Source: Cristatella mucedo (Eukaryota > Bryozoa > Phylactolaemata > Cristatellidae). Taken from it: a DNA stretch of 64,000 bases. Under the pieces are notes generated by a model. It was not told the origin of the DNA and did no database searches. It saw only the letters and a program-made list of their open reading frames with translations. The stretch spans positions 1,016,501 through 1,080,500 of the forward strand of contig WPIO01000069.1 in NCBI GenBank assembly GCA_009760855.2, written 5' to 3'. Position 1 is the stretch's first letter. Every line of letters starts with the position of its first letter. Shown here piece by piece: positions 21,994-33,739 of the stretch. A program made the position numbers and the translations under genes.

Positions 21994-24412
21994 AATAATA
22001 ATAGTAATAATAATTCACTTGATAAAGCGCCCTCAGAGAACTTAATCTCTCTCTAGGCAATTTACATTTGCTGTAAAGTTAAATGCAATTGAATGGTAAG
22101 TAAAAGCATGCTTGAAAAAACAAACGAAATGAATAATATAGTTAGGGGCGACCTGCACAGGGTCAGCATGCAAATGTGGTTAGTGGCAGCATGCACAGTG
22201 TCAGCACGCATAAGCACATCAAGGACGAATCACAGGGACCCACTAAATGCTGTCCTAAATAGGTGTGTTTTTAAGTTCCTTTTAAATGCGGTCAGGTCAG
22301 GGGATGTTCTGACGCAGGTCGGGAGGGAGTTCCAGGCTTTGGGAGCATATGAACTAAATGCACGGTCTCCAAAGGATTTAAGGTTTGTATGAGGTATTTC
22401 TAGACTGTTGGATTCCGAAAAGCGGGTGGTACGATGCTTGGCCTGATGGGGTAGTATATCTGACAGATAGGCTGGAGCCATAGAATGAAGGGATCTAAAA
22501 GTGAGCGACAAAACCTTGAAGTCAATCCGTTGCCTCACTGGTAGCCAGTGCAGGTCGGCGAGAAGTAGAGTAATGTGGCAACTGCGACGCTCACGACATA
22601 CAAGCCTAGCTGCAGAGTTTTGCACCAGCTGCAATTGCCTGATCGCACATGCAGGTAGGCCAGTAAGCAGTGAGTTGCAGAAGTCGAGACGGGATGTCAC
22701 GAATGCATGGACCAACTTAGACGTGGTATCTTTATCTAAACAAGCCCAAATTTTAGCAATGTTATGAAGCTGAAAATAGGCGGATTTGACTGTGGAGCTG
22801 ATATGGTCGTCTAACGAGAGGTCGCTTTGGAATATGACACCTAGATTTCGAGCTGATTCAACTGGAGATATGCTGGCAGAGCCAATTTTGAGCATCAGCC
22901 TTTCCAATCTCTGAATCACACTGGGTTGGCCCATAACAATAAGTTAGTTTTATCATCGTTTAGTTTTAGAAAATGTGCTGCCATCCATGTGTGGACGTCA
23001 TCAATACATGCAGCTAGTGAGTTGAGAAAATTTGAGGTGCTCGAAGACTGGAAGGGATCAAAGCAAAGGTACAACTGAGTGTCATCCGCATAGAAGTGAA
23101 AGCCTAGATTGTGCTTGGCAATCACATCAGCAAGAGGCAGAGTATAAACCGTGAAAAGAAACGGACCTAGCACTAAGCCCTGAGGTACTCCATATTTCAG
23201 AGGTACTTCAGATGATCTTTGTCCATTCACGTCAATACTCTGGAGTCTCCCACTGAGATAGGACCTGAACCACTGCAGAGCAGTGCCAGTGATGCCCAGG
23301 CGAGATGAGAGGTGCTCTCAAAGAACTTTGTGATCGATGGTATCAAAAGCTGCCGAAAGATCAAGCAAAACAAGCAGAGACACTCTACCCATGTCTGCAT
23401 TCCTAAGTAGGTCGGTGTATACCCGAAGCAATGCTGACTCAGTGGAGTGATTAGCTCTAAAGCCAGACTGGAACTTACAAGCAACGTGTGAGGTTTCGAT
23501 ATACGAGTTCAGCTGGTCCGCCACGACCCGTTCCAGTGTCTTTGATAAGAATGGTAGAAGGGAAACTGGGCGGTAGTTGCTCAAGTTCTCTTGGTCTAGT
23601 GTAGCTTTCCTGAGAAGTGGCCTGACTACAGCTTTTTTGAAAGGTGCCGGGACATGACCTGAGGCTAATGACATATCAATTATGTTAGTTATGCATGGCA
23701 GCAGCAGATCAATGCAACGTAGGAGCAGGACAGTGGGAATAGGGTCCAGAGGACTTGTCTTCTTTGATTGAGATACGAACTTTAGGACTAGATCGCTAGT
23801 GACCTGCTTAAATGCAGACATTGAGGTGCAGCCAGGAACCGAGGAACAGCATTCTAGTGGGGAGGTTGTCATCGCAGGGATGGATTACCTGATCTTGTCT
23901 ATCTTCTCCACAAAGAATTCGAGAGAAGCGATCGGCTAGATCATCACTAGGATCATCAGGTAAGGAGCTAATCTGGGAGCGGTTGAGGAGATGGTTTATT
24001 GTCGACATCAGCATTTTTGGATTGTGCATCTGCGATTCAACAATGTTTTTATAGAAGCTAGACTTGGCCTTTGCTAGGATCGATTGGTACGACCTACAGT
24101 AGTCTTCATATGCCTGTCGATGGACAGTTAGTCCGGATCTTTTGTATGCTTTTTCAAGCGTTCGTTTAGTAGACTTGGCTAGTTTAATGTCTGTGGTAAA
24201 CCATAGGCCGTCTGGGCGGGGGCGCACAGTGCGCTTTGTCTGAGGGGCAAACTCGTCTAGCGTGTCAGCTAGTGTCGTGTTGTAGCTATCTACCAATGAT
24301 GACAGATCGGAGGGAGGACTGAGCAGCAGAGGTGAAGCAGATATTCTCGCACGGACAGCATCGATGTCAAGGGTCTTGAGGTTTCGCGATTCACAGGTTA
24401 TTTTAGAGGAGG
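21994..24412 (-). repeat. Younger LINE-A, 2.4 kb, lacks endonuclease
   Basis: 5' to 3' on the minus strand: endonuclease-RT linker (24,410-23,810; [18 protein letters not shown]), RT fingers ([39 protein letters not shown]), palm ([16 protein letters not shown]), an in-frame TGA at 23,320-23,318, PQGLVLGPFLFTVYTLPL, an intact catalytic FHFYADDTQLYL (about 23.09 kb), then the RT C-terminal region (22,934-22,230), 3' UTR, hairpin and ATT tail. Frameshifts occur near 23,850 and 23,230. It is an inactive 5'-truncated copy of a CR1/L2-type retrotransposon that would encode endonuclease and RT. Confidence 0.92.
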
Positions 24413-24420
24413 TTTTTTTT

Positions 24421-24500
24421 GAGTGTCAACCTTTCCAATGTTTGAATCACACACGGTTTTCCTATAACTAGCAAGTTGGTTTTACTATCCAGAATTTTCG
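24421..24500 (-). repeat. Older LINE-A copy, right part
   Basis: Continues the 21,594-21,993 element across the insertion: GAGTGTCAACCTTTCCAATG, then TTGAATCACACACGGTTTTC matches the RLERL/SVIQ segment in other copies. It degrades after about 24,500. Confidence 0.8.
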
Positions 24501-25125
24501 ACGACTTGTCAGTAAGCTGGAGTGGATTCTAGATGTCGCCCGAGCTGTGATTTTCTTACTTCCTGACCTTGATTTTCTTGACCTTAGCTTTGATTTCCTG
24601 ACCTTTCCTCCTTTTCATCTTTCCCTTCCTTTTGTCCTTGCTGAAGCAGTTTCTCATGTGTTGTGCGTTCTCGTATTCGATGGAATCGGTGGCAGAAAAA
24701 AGGTGGGCGTTCGCGAGGATGCACTCTTTGGCACGAATTCGCTTAAGCTGAGCAGAGTTAAACGCGATGGCGACTTGCTTATCACATTTTCGTTGCCAGA
24801 ACGCCTGCCCTGCTTTGGTCGTATTCAATTGTTTGTGCTGCGATTCTTTTCGCTGCTGACAGGCCAGCCGGTCGCAATTTCGTCGATTATGTCCAAACAT
24901 GCTTGCTGTCGAGCATCCGCTAAATCAATCCTTCTTCGGCTACGTGTACGTATGGCACAGAGCTGCCACGACGGCCTCTCACTCCTAGTTCTCAAGCGTC
25001 GATAATGGCGTCCCTATAGCAGTGCATCACGGATGCAATGTGCAGATCAATTTGATCGCATTCGGCTGGAGTGACGGTGTCACACCGGGCGACTGGGGAC
25101 CGCTCTATGGCGGACCATTCAATCG
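24501..25125. other. Unassigned, open on both strands
   Basis: 152 codons are open on plus (24,547-25,005) and 114 on minus (24,900-24,556). The minus reading is Lys/Arg/Gln-rich (ending KGKMKRRKGQEIKAKVKKIK). Neither has a motif I recognise. The minus frame could be part of a nuclear or transposon protein, but that is a guess. Confidence 0.3.
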
Positions 25126-25129
25126 TACT

Positions 25130-25942
25130 TAGACGGCCATATCAGCTCCACAGTCAAATCCGCCTATTTTCATCTTCGTAACATTGCTACAATTTGGGCT
25201 TGTTTAGATAAGGATATCACGTCCAGGTTGGTCCATGCATTTGTGACATCCCGTCTTGACTTCTGTAACTCACTGCTTGCTGGCCTACCTGCATGTGCGA
25301 TCAGGCGATTGCAGCTGGTGCAAAACTCTGCAGCTAAGCTTGTCTGTCGTGAGCGTCGCAGTTGCCACATTGCACCACTTCTCGCGGACCTGCACTGGCT
25401 CCCAGTCAAGCAACGGATTGACTTCAAGGTTTTGTCGCTCACTTTTAGGTCCCTTCATTCTTTGGCTCCAGCCTATTTTTCAGATATACTCTCCCACCAG
25501 GCACCCCATTGTACCACCGGCTTTTCGCAATCCAATAGTTAACCAATACCTCGTACAAACCTCAAATCCTTTGGAAACCATGCATTTAGTTCGTAAGCAC
25601 CCAAATCCTGGAACTCCCTCCCGACTTGCGTCAGAACATCCTCTGACTTGACCACATTTAAAAGAACTTAAAAACACCTATTTAGGACAGCATATAATTG
25701 GTCCCTGTTATTCGTCCTTGATGTGCTTATGCTTGCTAACACTGTGCATGCTGCCACTAACTACACTTGCATGCTGACCCTGTGCATGTTACCCCTAACC
25801 ATGTTATTCAGGTAGTATATCAAGCATGATATTACTCATCATTTAATCGCGTTTTCCTTTGAAGCAAATGTAAAGCACGTAGAAAGATGTTGAGTTCTCT
25901 GAGGGCGCTTTATCAAGTGCATTATTATTATTATTATTTTAC
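25130..25942 (+). repeat. LINE-A copy, RT C-terminus to tail
   Basis: Plus-strand RT C-terminal region open at 25,228-25,542 ([57 protein letters not shown]). The 3' UTR, hairpin (AAAGCACGTAGAAAGATGTT with GGGCGCTTT) and ATT tail at 25,920-25,938 follow. It is 5'-truncated near 25,140. Confidence 0.9.
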
Positions 25943-26668
25943 TTACAGAAGTAATATGTAGCGCTTTTTTCCAGACTATACCTATGAACATAGTATCGCA
26001 AAAGATTAAAGAAAGTTGGCTAGTTTTTAATATCAACTGACATTCAAATACTGTTAACATTAACATTTACACATTGCAAGAACTTGTCATGAAAATGGCT
26101 GCATGTATGTTTGCTCACGTTTAATTTGAAAATGCCACAGTGACCATTGGTGTTCTAGTGGTAAAGTGGCTGTTGCGTTTGAAACTTTCCTCGCGCATAT
26201 TCAAAGCCCAAGTGGTTTTCACTATGAATCAAGAAACTTACCAATTCAATCGCACACGCCAAAAGTGAGGTCAAACGTACGATATAGTAAGAAGGCTAGA
26301 CGATAATAAAGTAGCATTCATTAGCTGGGCAGCATTACTGATCTGGATGCTTATGAATTGGTGTGAAGAAGAGATGAAATGATAATTCATTTGTGTGCAA
26401 GAGCTTTGAAAGTTGTTCCCACCGTGTAGGACCGTCAGAGCCACTGCTTCTACCAACAAATACTCTATAACATAATTAATAAAAGAGTTAATTTAAGCCC
26501 TAGTGATCAAGATGAAATCAGGAGTCTGAAATGGGTGAAGATGTTCAGATTTGAATCTCTCGTCTCCTGGCATTTCATATTCATCAAGCTGAGAACAATT
26601 TTAATCGTGTCTAAATTACATATGAATTTTCCCTTTTAAATGGTGTTGATAAGGCCCCATTAAAAGGC

Positions 26669-26717
<49 letters not shown>

Positions 26718-27095
26718 GGGCTTTTACGTCTATTTCACAGTGCGAAAATCAGTAACCAAGGCTTAATTGCATGCACGGTATCTTGCAGGTTTCTATTCAT
26801 TCCCTTTGGCAGATCCCTAATCGCCAATTATTCAAAACTCCGTAACTTTGGTTGGCATTTAGCTCACTGGGTTCCCTTCAAGGCTGCATTAATGACACTT
26901 GAGCTCGGATGACCGCTAACTGCCTTGGAGCTTAAGTAGGGTACTTATAGTTATGGGCATGTTAAAATCCCCAGGAGGTGCAATATCTCGCCATCAAACA
27001 GAGTTCAAGGAGTATACGTCCAGTGCAATATGCTCGTTACTTGAGCATGCTATTCAGGCTAATAAATTTTTGTGGTAATAAGGTATCGGGAGATA
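25943..27095. other. AT-rich unassigned stretch with (AT)n
   Basis: No gene recognised. It contains an AT dinucleotide microsatellite at 26,667-26,712. Confidence 0.5.
26667..26712. repeat. (AT)n microsatellite
   Basis: About 45 bp of near-perfect TA/AT dinucleotide. Confidence 0.95.
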
Positions 27096-27097
27096 TT

Positions 27098-27292
27098 AAA
27101 CACGTTGCATGCTGCCACTTACCACACTTGCATGCTGACCTTGTGCATGTCATCCCTAACCATATCATTCATACTGTTTATCAAACATGATACCACTCAC
27201 CATTCAATCGTGTTTACTTTACAGCAAATGTTAAGCGTCTAGATAGAGACTGAGTTCTCTGAGGGCACTTTATCAGGTGTATTATGATTATT
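27098..27292 (+). repeat. LINE-A 3' end
   Basis: GCATGCTGCCACTTACCACA, GTGCATGTCATCCCTAACCA, hairpin (TTAAGCGTCTAGATAGAGAC) and an ATT-rich tail near 27,285. Confidence 0.82.
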
Positions 27293-27800
27293 AGTTATAA
27301 AGCTGGCTATGCATGGCAGTAGTAGGTCTATGCATAGCAGAACAAGAACAGCAAGTCACGCACGTTCTAGAGAGGAATAGCTGTCTTATTAGACTGATAG
27401 ATGAACTTGCAATATAAGGTTTGGGATGAGATAATGGCCGACTTGAAGGTGGAAAATGAGGTAAAGTAAGGAAGTTGAGTAGTCGATTAGGCATGCCACT
27501 AGGATAGATGATTCCAGTAGTAGGGGAGATGATTCCAGCGGGAAAGTTGTTGCCTTAGGGATGGACTCCTGATCTTATCAACCTTGCTGACAAAAAAGCT
27601 ACACAATCGATCTGCTGGATCATTACAAGGATCGCTTGAGAAGGTACTGACCTGGAAACGGTTAAGGAGATCGTAGGTGGTCAGTGTAAGCATTATTAGA
27701 TTGTGCATCTGTGATTTAACTACCTTTTCACTGCTAGACCTTGCCTTAGCTAGGACGGATTCGTTATGGAGAAGCTGCAAGATACAGAGCGTGCACACAA
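27293..27800 (-). repeat. LINE-A linker/RT fragment, degenerate
   Basis: Minus-strand similarity to 23.69-24.07 kb. The segment covering [20 protein letters not shown] and the [13 protein letters not shown] region is recognisable at 27,745-27,560. The finger region is rearranged. Confidence 0.7.
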
Positions 27801-27837
27801 AAATAGCCCGAGGAGTAACAGCTCGTACCCGAAGAGA

Positions 27838-28052
27838 AGCTTATGTGTGCTGACACTATGCATGCTGCCACTAACCATATTTGCATGCTGACCCTGTGCG
27901 TGTCACCCCAAACCTTGCTATTCTTTTTTTTTTATTGAGCATGCTACCACTAACCATTTGATCGTACTTCTTTTTCAGCAATTGTAAAGCGCCTAGAAAG
28001 AGATTGAGTTCTCTGAGGACGCTTTATCAAATGTATTGTTATTATTATTATT
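27838..28052 (+). repeat. LINE-A 3' end
   Basis: Full short 3' unit: TTATGTGTGCTGACACTATG, GCATGCTGCCACTAACCATA, hairpin (AAAGCGCCTAGAAAGAGATT with GGACGCTTT) and ATT tail to about 28,052. A TA microsatellite follows at 28,066-28,092. Confidence 0.87.
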
Positions 28053-28065
28053 TTCAAACAGAATT

Positions 28066-28092
28066 GCATATATATATATATATATATATATG
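28066..28092. repeat. (TA)n microsatellite
   Basis: About 27 bp of TA dinucleotide shortly after the LINE-A ATT tail. Confidence 0.9.
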
Positions 28093-28875
28093 TACATTTG
28101 TGACTGTGTGACTTAAAGACATCCATCCATATCAGCTTAATTAAGCTACCTTAATAAGAGATTTATTGAACTTTATGCTCTGCCCAATAGTCCTATTACT
28201 ATCAAATATGCTAAAATTTTAAGAAGAATTCTAGAAATATGTTTATGGGTGCTATCATCAGACACTACAATTGTTTCTACAAGACTACATTGTAATACAA
28301 TATTTTAGCTATTTAGACACAGACTCGATATGTCTTTTCTTGTAAGTTGCAAAAGATGCGTCAATTCTAAGCGCCTTATTTTATGTAGAAATTTAAAGTT
28401 CTCCGACTAGATAAATAGAAATAAATATCAGTCATATAAAATTATGTATCGGTAACAATATAGAAAGATAAAATGTTTGCACTGATCAACTAACGTAACA
28501 GATGATTAATATCAATTATTTGTATTGCATCGCCTTGCTGGCCTTGGCTTAATTTTAGCGCGAACAAGAGCTGTTCGGCGGCGGGCAAGAACTCCTTTGT
28601 CCTGGAGCAGTGAGCCAGAGAGGAGCGCCAGTGCGGTTAGAGAGCAGGAGCTTAAGAGCAAGCCAGGAAACTCTGAGACCAGCGGTGGCGATTCGGCCTT
28701 TAGAATTGGTCCGATACCCGTGGGAGCTGCTGATTGATGTCGGCTGGCCTGTCAACCTCCGCCATCACTCTGTCCAAAAAGAATTGTCTGGAACCCATTT
28801 GCACATTCTATCTGGACACAGGTTCCCTTCCAGTGGCCTAGTGATGGTATTAATTCCTTACCGTAATGGGCCATG
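28093..28875. other. Unassigned stretch
   Basis: AT-rich to about 28,530, then abruptly GC-richer. No recognised gene. Confidence 0.5.
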
Positions 28876-28877
28876 GT

Positions 28878-29450
28878 GTCGGGCCCAATATCACTAAGTT
28901 TGTGCCCCATCGTCTCAGCTAAGTATTTAAGAGTCGAGCGACGCTCGCTGTTGGTCTTCTGGTCTTTTGTCCGGCTCCGCGCTTTGACGCCGTCAGACTC
29001 GTTTCTCTGAAAGCGAGGGAGAAGGGCGAGCTGTTCGCCGGCGATTGACGGGACAGGACGAGACAGCGTTAGGATGATTCGGTGGACTCCACCGAATACG
29101 GTCGTATCGCGCCCAAGCTGGCATTTTGTGTTTCTTTTGTGTTTTGTGTGTGCGCGCTAGCACGTGGCCTCGGCACAAGGATTTGCCGATGCGAGCTAGA
29201 CGTAGTTGGCGTGTGTGGAGTCCTAGTTCTCCGGTTAGGGTTAAGGCTCCGGTTCGGGCTCCGTCTATTTGGGTCGTTCCCCACTATAGACGTAAGTAGC
29301 ATCAGTGTGGAGAAGTATTCCCTCCGCAAGACTGTTAGTGCTCTTGAGAGCGTGCGAGGAGTGTGGAGATAAAACTGAGCTAGACGCGCAGCGACTTTGT
29401 TCGCTTGCGAATAAAGCTCAGTGAAATCCCCAATTTGTCAGACTCGCTTT
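28878..29450 (+). mobile_element. LTR-like segment (putative solo LTR)
   Basis: GC-rich block with a TATA-like TATTTAAG at 28,925-28,932 and an AATAAA at 29,410-29,415, about 480 bp apart in an order resembling U3-R-U5. The start TGTCGGGCCC would fit an LTR 5' end. A perfect 10 bp direct repeat GTCAGACTCG occurs at 28,992-29,001 and 29,437-29,446. No second LTR, clear primer-binding site or gag-pol was found, so a host promoter or other element is equally possible. Confidence 0.35.
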
Positions 29451-29484
29451 CCAATTCACGCCCGCGGACTCATGACCCCCTTTA

Positions 29485-30270
29485 GTGTAACCACGCAGAG
29501 AAGGTCGTCCCCCGGTTCTCTGCTGGCGGACTGTGCGATGCAGCGCTGCAGTGCGGTTAAAACACTGGCCGCCACAACTGGGTGCCGAAAGCAACAGTTT
29601 ATTGTGGGCCTGTTAGTAGCGGTTACGCGCCGGCGCAAGCGCTTTACGCGGCGCGCACCGGACCGACCGAGTTAACTGCGCCAACTCCCGAAGCCCGAGT
29701 ATAATAAACTATCCTATGCGCGCGTCGCTAGCGACTGTCCCAACCCCGAAGGCGGGCCGCTACAGCACCCCAAGATACGAGCAGCTAACTGAGTAGCCGG
29801 CCGAACACAGCTGCGAAGTCTAAGTTGCACTTAGCTGTCCGTCGCCGTAGGTTCGTCTCTCGTGCTCTCGAAGCGTAGTCTCTGATCGACTACCCAAGCT
29901 GCAGCTCCGAGCTCTGTCAGTCGTCTCATTATATTCTCTCTCCTCTCAACTCCTGACCTCGCAGCTGCTATTTCTACTTCAGCGTATTAGTCGGTGCACA
30001 TCCTGACCGCAACGTCTGCACCAGGCTTCATTCTAACTTTAGCGGTAGACCAGGAGCCGGGCCTGTACTAGGTGTCGAAGTCGAACCCGCTAAGACAACC
30101 ACATTAGTCGCTCCATCTCCTAACCGCATCGCCTGCATAAAGCTCCATTCTAACGTGAGCTAGGTGAGGCAGGAGCTGGGTCTGTACTAGGCGCCCTAGT
30201 CGACCCACCCTAAGGCAAGGGCTCCCATCGCGGCTAAGCTGACAGCTGCACCAGTGCATTAGTAACGGTA
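29485..30270 (+). repeat. GC-rich repeat element, copy 2
   Basis: Inverted relative to copy 1 at 20.62-21.59 kb. Shared blocks are CGTCCCCCGGTTCTCT, GTGCCGAAAGCAACAGTTTA, GAGTTAACTGCGCCAACTCC, AAGTCTAAGTTGCACTTAGC and TAAGGCAAGGGCTC. It contains two diverged tandem units of about 117 bp (from 29,985 and from 30,103), each opening with ATTAGTCG and containing CATTCTAAC. No ORF of note. Confidence 0.72.
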
Positions 30271-31610
30271 AGCAGGTCAGCGCCAGAAACGTTGTGTACT
30301 TATGTAAAATGCGCCACTTTCGTGGCGGCCAGCTTATTGCGCGTAGGCTCGCACCGAACGGCATTAGGCGCTAGGCTACGCCGCTTGGTAAGCGGCAGGT
30401 CAAGCCTACTCCGCCGAGCCTTCGGCGTTACAGTATCCCAATATATACATTTTCGGCAACTGCAAATAAATACAAGCAAATTTACACTTCCACTTAAGGC
30501 AATCACTAGTAGCCACTAGATGGAGCTGGCGGGCATGTTAGCGTCCAATATCATAGTAGCGTACTCGAATCCGTTGCCCTTTCTTCACTCAAAAATTTAG
30601 TATGATGAGGCTGCTACTCATGTGTGTTTTAAGCAACCAGCAGTTACTCGACCCTGCCGTTCCAGTTTTAAGCTGGAACGAACGGTAAAGTACCTGGTCT
30701 TCGCGAGATCCTTCGACTTCTTCTAATAAGGGAGGATACCAACTGCGCAAGGGTCGAGCTCGGCCGAGCAGTCTTGCGCAAATCAGCTTAAATATTACCG
30801 TTTTCCTTATAGGCAGAAAAATGGCTTTCCTCAGGATGTGCGGCACGTCACACTCAGCTGGCGCTAAGCATGGTATAATTTATGGCAAAGAAAGAAAATT
30901 AGTTGTTGAAGCATCGCGAAGACGGTCGCAACGTGGAATCAACCGATTCTTCACGTCACAGGCGTGGGGCTCCTGTCAAAGTCGGGAGCAGGTCCTCCCG
31001 GAGTGATCCGGAGAAGGCGTCACGGTGCTGCTTTCGAAGCAACGGCTTTTACACCTAGAGCTCTTTCTTCGGCAGTCGACCCAGGTTGACTGTCAAGGCT
31101 TTTCGCTTTGTGCATCGTGCACAATTGAACTTGCTGCCGATGCATTACTAAGCTGCAGCGTTAATGCGACCCTGTCACCAGTCTATCACCTCTGCCTAGA
31201 GCTGGAGAAAGAAAGCTCTATTCCACGTGCTGTGCATCTTCGGTCTAGGCATACCACGCGTCAAGGCTACGCATAGCATTGTCCTGAACCTAGCGGTGGC
31301 AGCTCTGCCAGACCACTTGTGCCAGCTGGCGACCGTTGTCAGTAGTGTTGAGAATAGCAGCAACCTGCTAAGTCCGGAACTAGATCTAAACGATGGGATC
31401 ATGGCTGTCATCGTTGATTTCGCAATCCCGTTTCACAGACGAAGATGCTCTCTGGAAGGCTGCAGACGGCAAGATCCTTAGTTGGTAAGGCATCAAAAAC
31501 GACTCTCTGGGAAAAGGGCAGAGGACAGCAGTCTCCCTGCCTTTTGTTGTTAGTGTCTTGTTACCATGGTGACAGTGCATGAACGTTTCCTCGCTGCTCT
31601 GTTCGCTCCA
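30271..31610. other. Unassigned GC-richer stretch
   Basis: No firm gene. A plus-strand frame at 31,227-31,481 includes LAVAALPDHLCQLATVVSSV, faintly like the central part of Gypsy-type Gag proteins (ALPxHL...V). Without flanking motifs this is too weak to call. No protease, RT or integrase motif was seen. Confidence 0.25.
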
Positions 31611-31611
31611 G

Positions 31612-31800
31612 AGCAATGGAAAAAATGCTAGCTGATTTAACAGCCTCTTTTTGTTTAGCGAAAGAAGAGCCTTGACGGCTATCAACACCGCTTGCAGTAC
31701 CGATAAAGGATCGCTCACTACAGGATTCGAACCCACGAACTCGGCCCCGTGGTCGTGAAAGTAGTCACTTTACCTAGTGAGCCATTACAGCTCACACTTG
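31612..31800 (-). repeat. SINE-2 copy
   Basis: Minus strand: A box TAATGGCTCACTAGGTAAAG, B box GTGGGTTCGAATCCTGTAG, GCGATCCTTTATCGGTACTG, CAAGCGGTGTTGATAGCC and end GAGGCTGTTAAATCAGCTAG. About 185 bp with an intact-looking internal pol III promoter. Confidence 0.88.
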
Positions 31801-32059
31801 GAAGCTCTTCCGGAAGCTCGGCATCATTAATTTGATTTCGGACCGCATGTTGGTGTGAAGGACCACTACTTATGTGAGGCAACCTTGCCTCACTCGGCAA
31901 GCCACCACAGAGCAAACGAGGACAAAGAAGAACGTCTTAACCCCCGTGACTCTGTAAATACTATATACAATCATAATGAAAATGTATATCCGTGCTTGAA
32001 CTGCTCTAAGCTTATAAACGAGTCTGGCGAAAGTTAACTGCCGTATCAGCCGCAATATA

Positions 32060-32968
32060 GACAATTGGAAAGGCTGACTTTCAAAATTGGCTCTGCCAGC
32101 ATATCTCCAGTTGAATCAGCTCGAAATCTAGGTGTCATATTCCAAAGCGACCTCTCATTAGACGACCATATCAGCTCCACAGTCAAATCTGCCTATTTTC
32201 AGCTTCATAACATCGCTAAAATTCGGGCTTGTTTAGATAAGGATACCACGTCCAAGTTGGTCCATGCATTCGTGACATCCCGTCTCGACTTCTGCAACTC
32301 ACTGCTTACTGTCCTACCAGCATGTGCGATCAGGCGATTGCAGCTGGTGCAAAACTCTGCAGCTAGGCTTGTCTGTCGTGAGCGTCGCAGTTGCCACATT
32401 ACTCCACTTCTCGCCGACCTGCACTGGCTACCAGTGAGGCAACGGATTGACTTCAAGGTTTTTTCGCTCACTTTTAGGTCTCTTCATTCTATGGCTCCAG
32501 CCTATCTGTCAGATATACTACCCCATCGTACCACCTGCTTTTCGGAATCCAACAGTCTGGAAATACCTCGTACAAACCTTAAATCCTCTGGAGACCGTGC
32601 ATTTAGCTCGTATGCTCCCACAGCCTGGAACTCCCTCCCGACCTGCGTCACAACATCCCCTTGATCTGACCGCATTTAAAAGAAACTTAAAAACACACCT
32701 ATTTAGGACAGCATTTAGTGGGTCCCTGTGATTCGTCCTTGATGTGCTTATGCGTGCTGACACTGTGCATGCTGCCACTAACCACATTTGCATGCTGACC
32801 CTGTGCATGTCACCCCTAACCATATTATTCATTTCGTTTGTTTTTCAAGCATGACTTTACTTACTATTCAATTGCATATCACTTTGCAGCAAATGTAAAG
32901 CACCTAGAAAGAGATTAAGTTCTCTGAGGGTGCTTTATCAAGTACAATATTATTATTATTATTATTAC
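32060..32968 (+). repeat. LINE-A copy, RT C-terminus to tail
   Basis: One of the youngest-looking copies. 199 codons are open at 32,065-32,664 ([60 protein letters not shown]). The 3' UTR, hairpin and ATT tail at 32,945-32,968 follow. A small deletion removes HQAKH relative to other copies. It is 5'-truncated at about 32,060. Confidence 0.92.
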
Positions 32969-32969
32969 A

Positions 32970-33735
32970 ATTTGTTGTGCCTTTGCTCCTTCAAGCAGGA
33001 TTTTGAAAAATGTAGCGTTACCGTTTCGTGTATTACGAGCCTCGGGACTGTGCACATTAGAGTTACCCGAGTGTAGCACTACCTTCTTCCCATTGTACAC
33101 AGCCATACTCTCCAGTATGGTAATGGCAACTTAACAGTTCCCGTGTTCGGTCTTGTACGGCGATATAATCGTACCACTACACTGACTACTACTAACCTTC
33201 GGCATGACTGTTGGAGCTCTTGCCGGAAAAACTAGCAAGTCTGATTGGGTTCACTTCATCCTTACAAGTAGCGAGCAGTCTTGGGGTTATGAAATAAACA
33301 AATGACGTTCGTTTCAGTGTGCTCTATTCTGTCGAAAACCTGATATTCTTTTAATTTTTTTTTATATATTTATAAGATATTTTGTCCAAAAGTTGCATTG
33401 TTTTAGTTCTAACGTGTCCCGGGGCATCCAATAACCAGCAGACATAACCTAGTATACCCGTTCCGGTCCAGTCGCGGGCTTAAGAAAAGCTGTTTTACAG
33501 GCAAATCAAAACCGTCTAAATAAAGCAATGCATTGGATTGCGTATCGGGCCAGTTTCCAGAGTTGGGGCCCAAATTTCTTGTTACAAAGCTTTGTGCTCA
33601 CCGAAAATGTATTAGGTTATGAGTTCTCTCCAGAGGGAAGCTACCCTACTCAGCTAGTGGGGTCTTGACAGTGCACACGGGAAACGAGCCTGAGTGATTA
33701 GTTCATATTCAAACATAGTAATATAAATTCGCTTC
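32970..33735. other. Unassigned stretch
   Basis: No gene recognised. A minus-strand frame (33,106-32,980) reading MAVYNGKKVVLHSGNSNVHS looks non-random but matches nothing I know. It runs directly into the LINE-A tail, which would have truncated it. Confidence 0.3.
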
Positions 33736-33739
33736 TGAT

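Noticed and set aside
31227-31481. Possible Gypsy-type Gag remnant (LAVAALPDHLCQ)
   Set aside because: Similarity is limited to a few residues. No zinc knuckle, protease, RT or integrase was found nearby.
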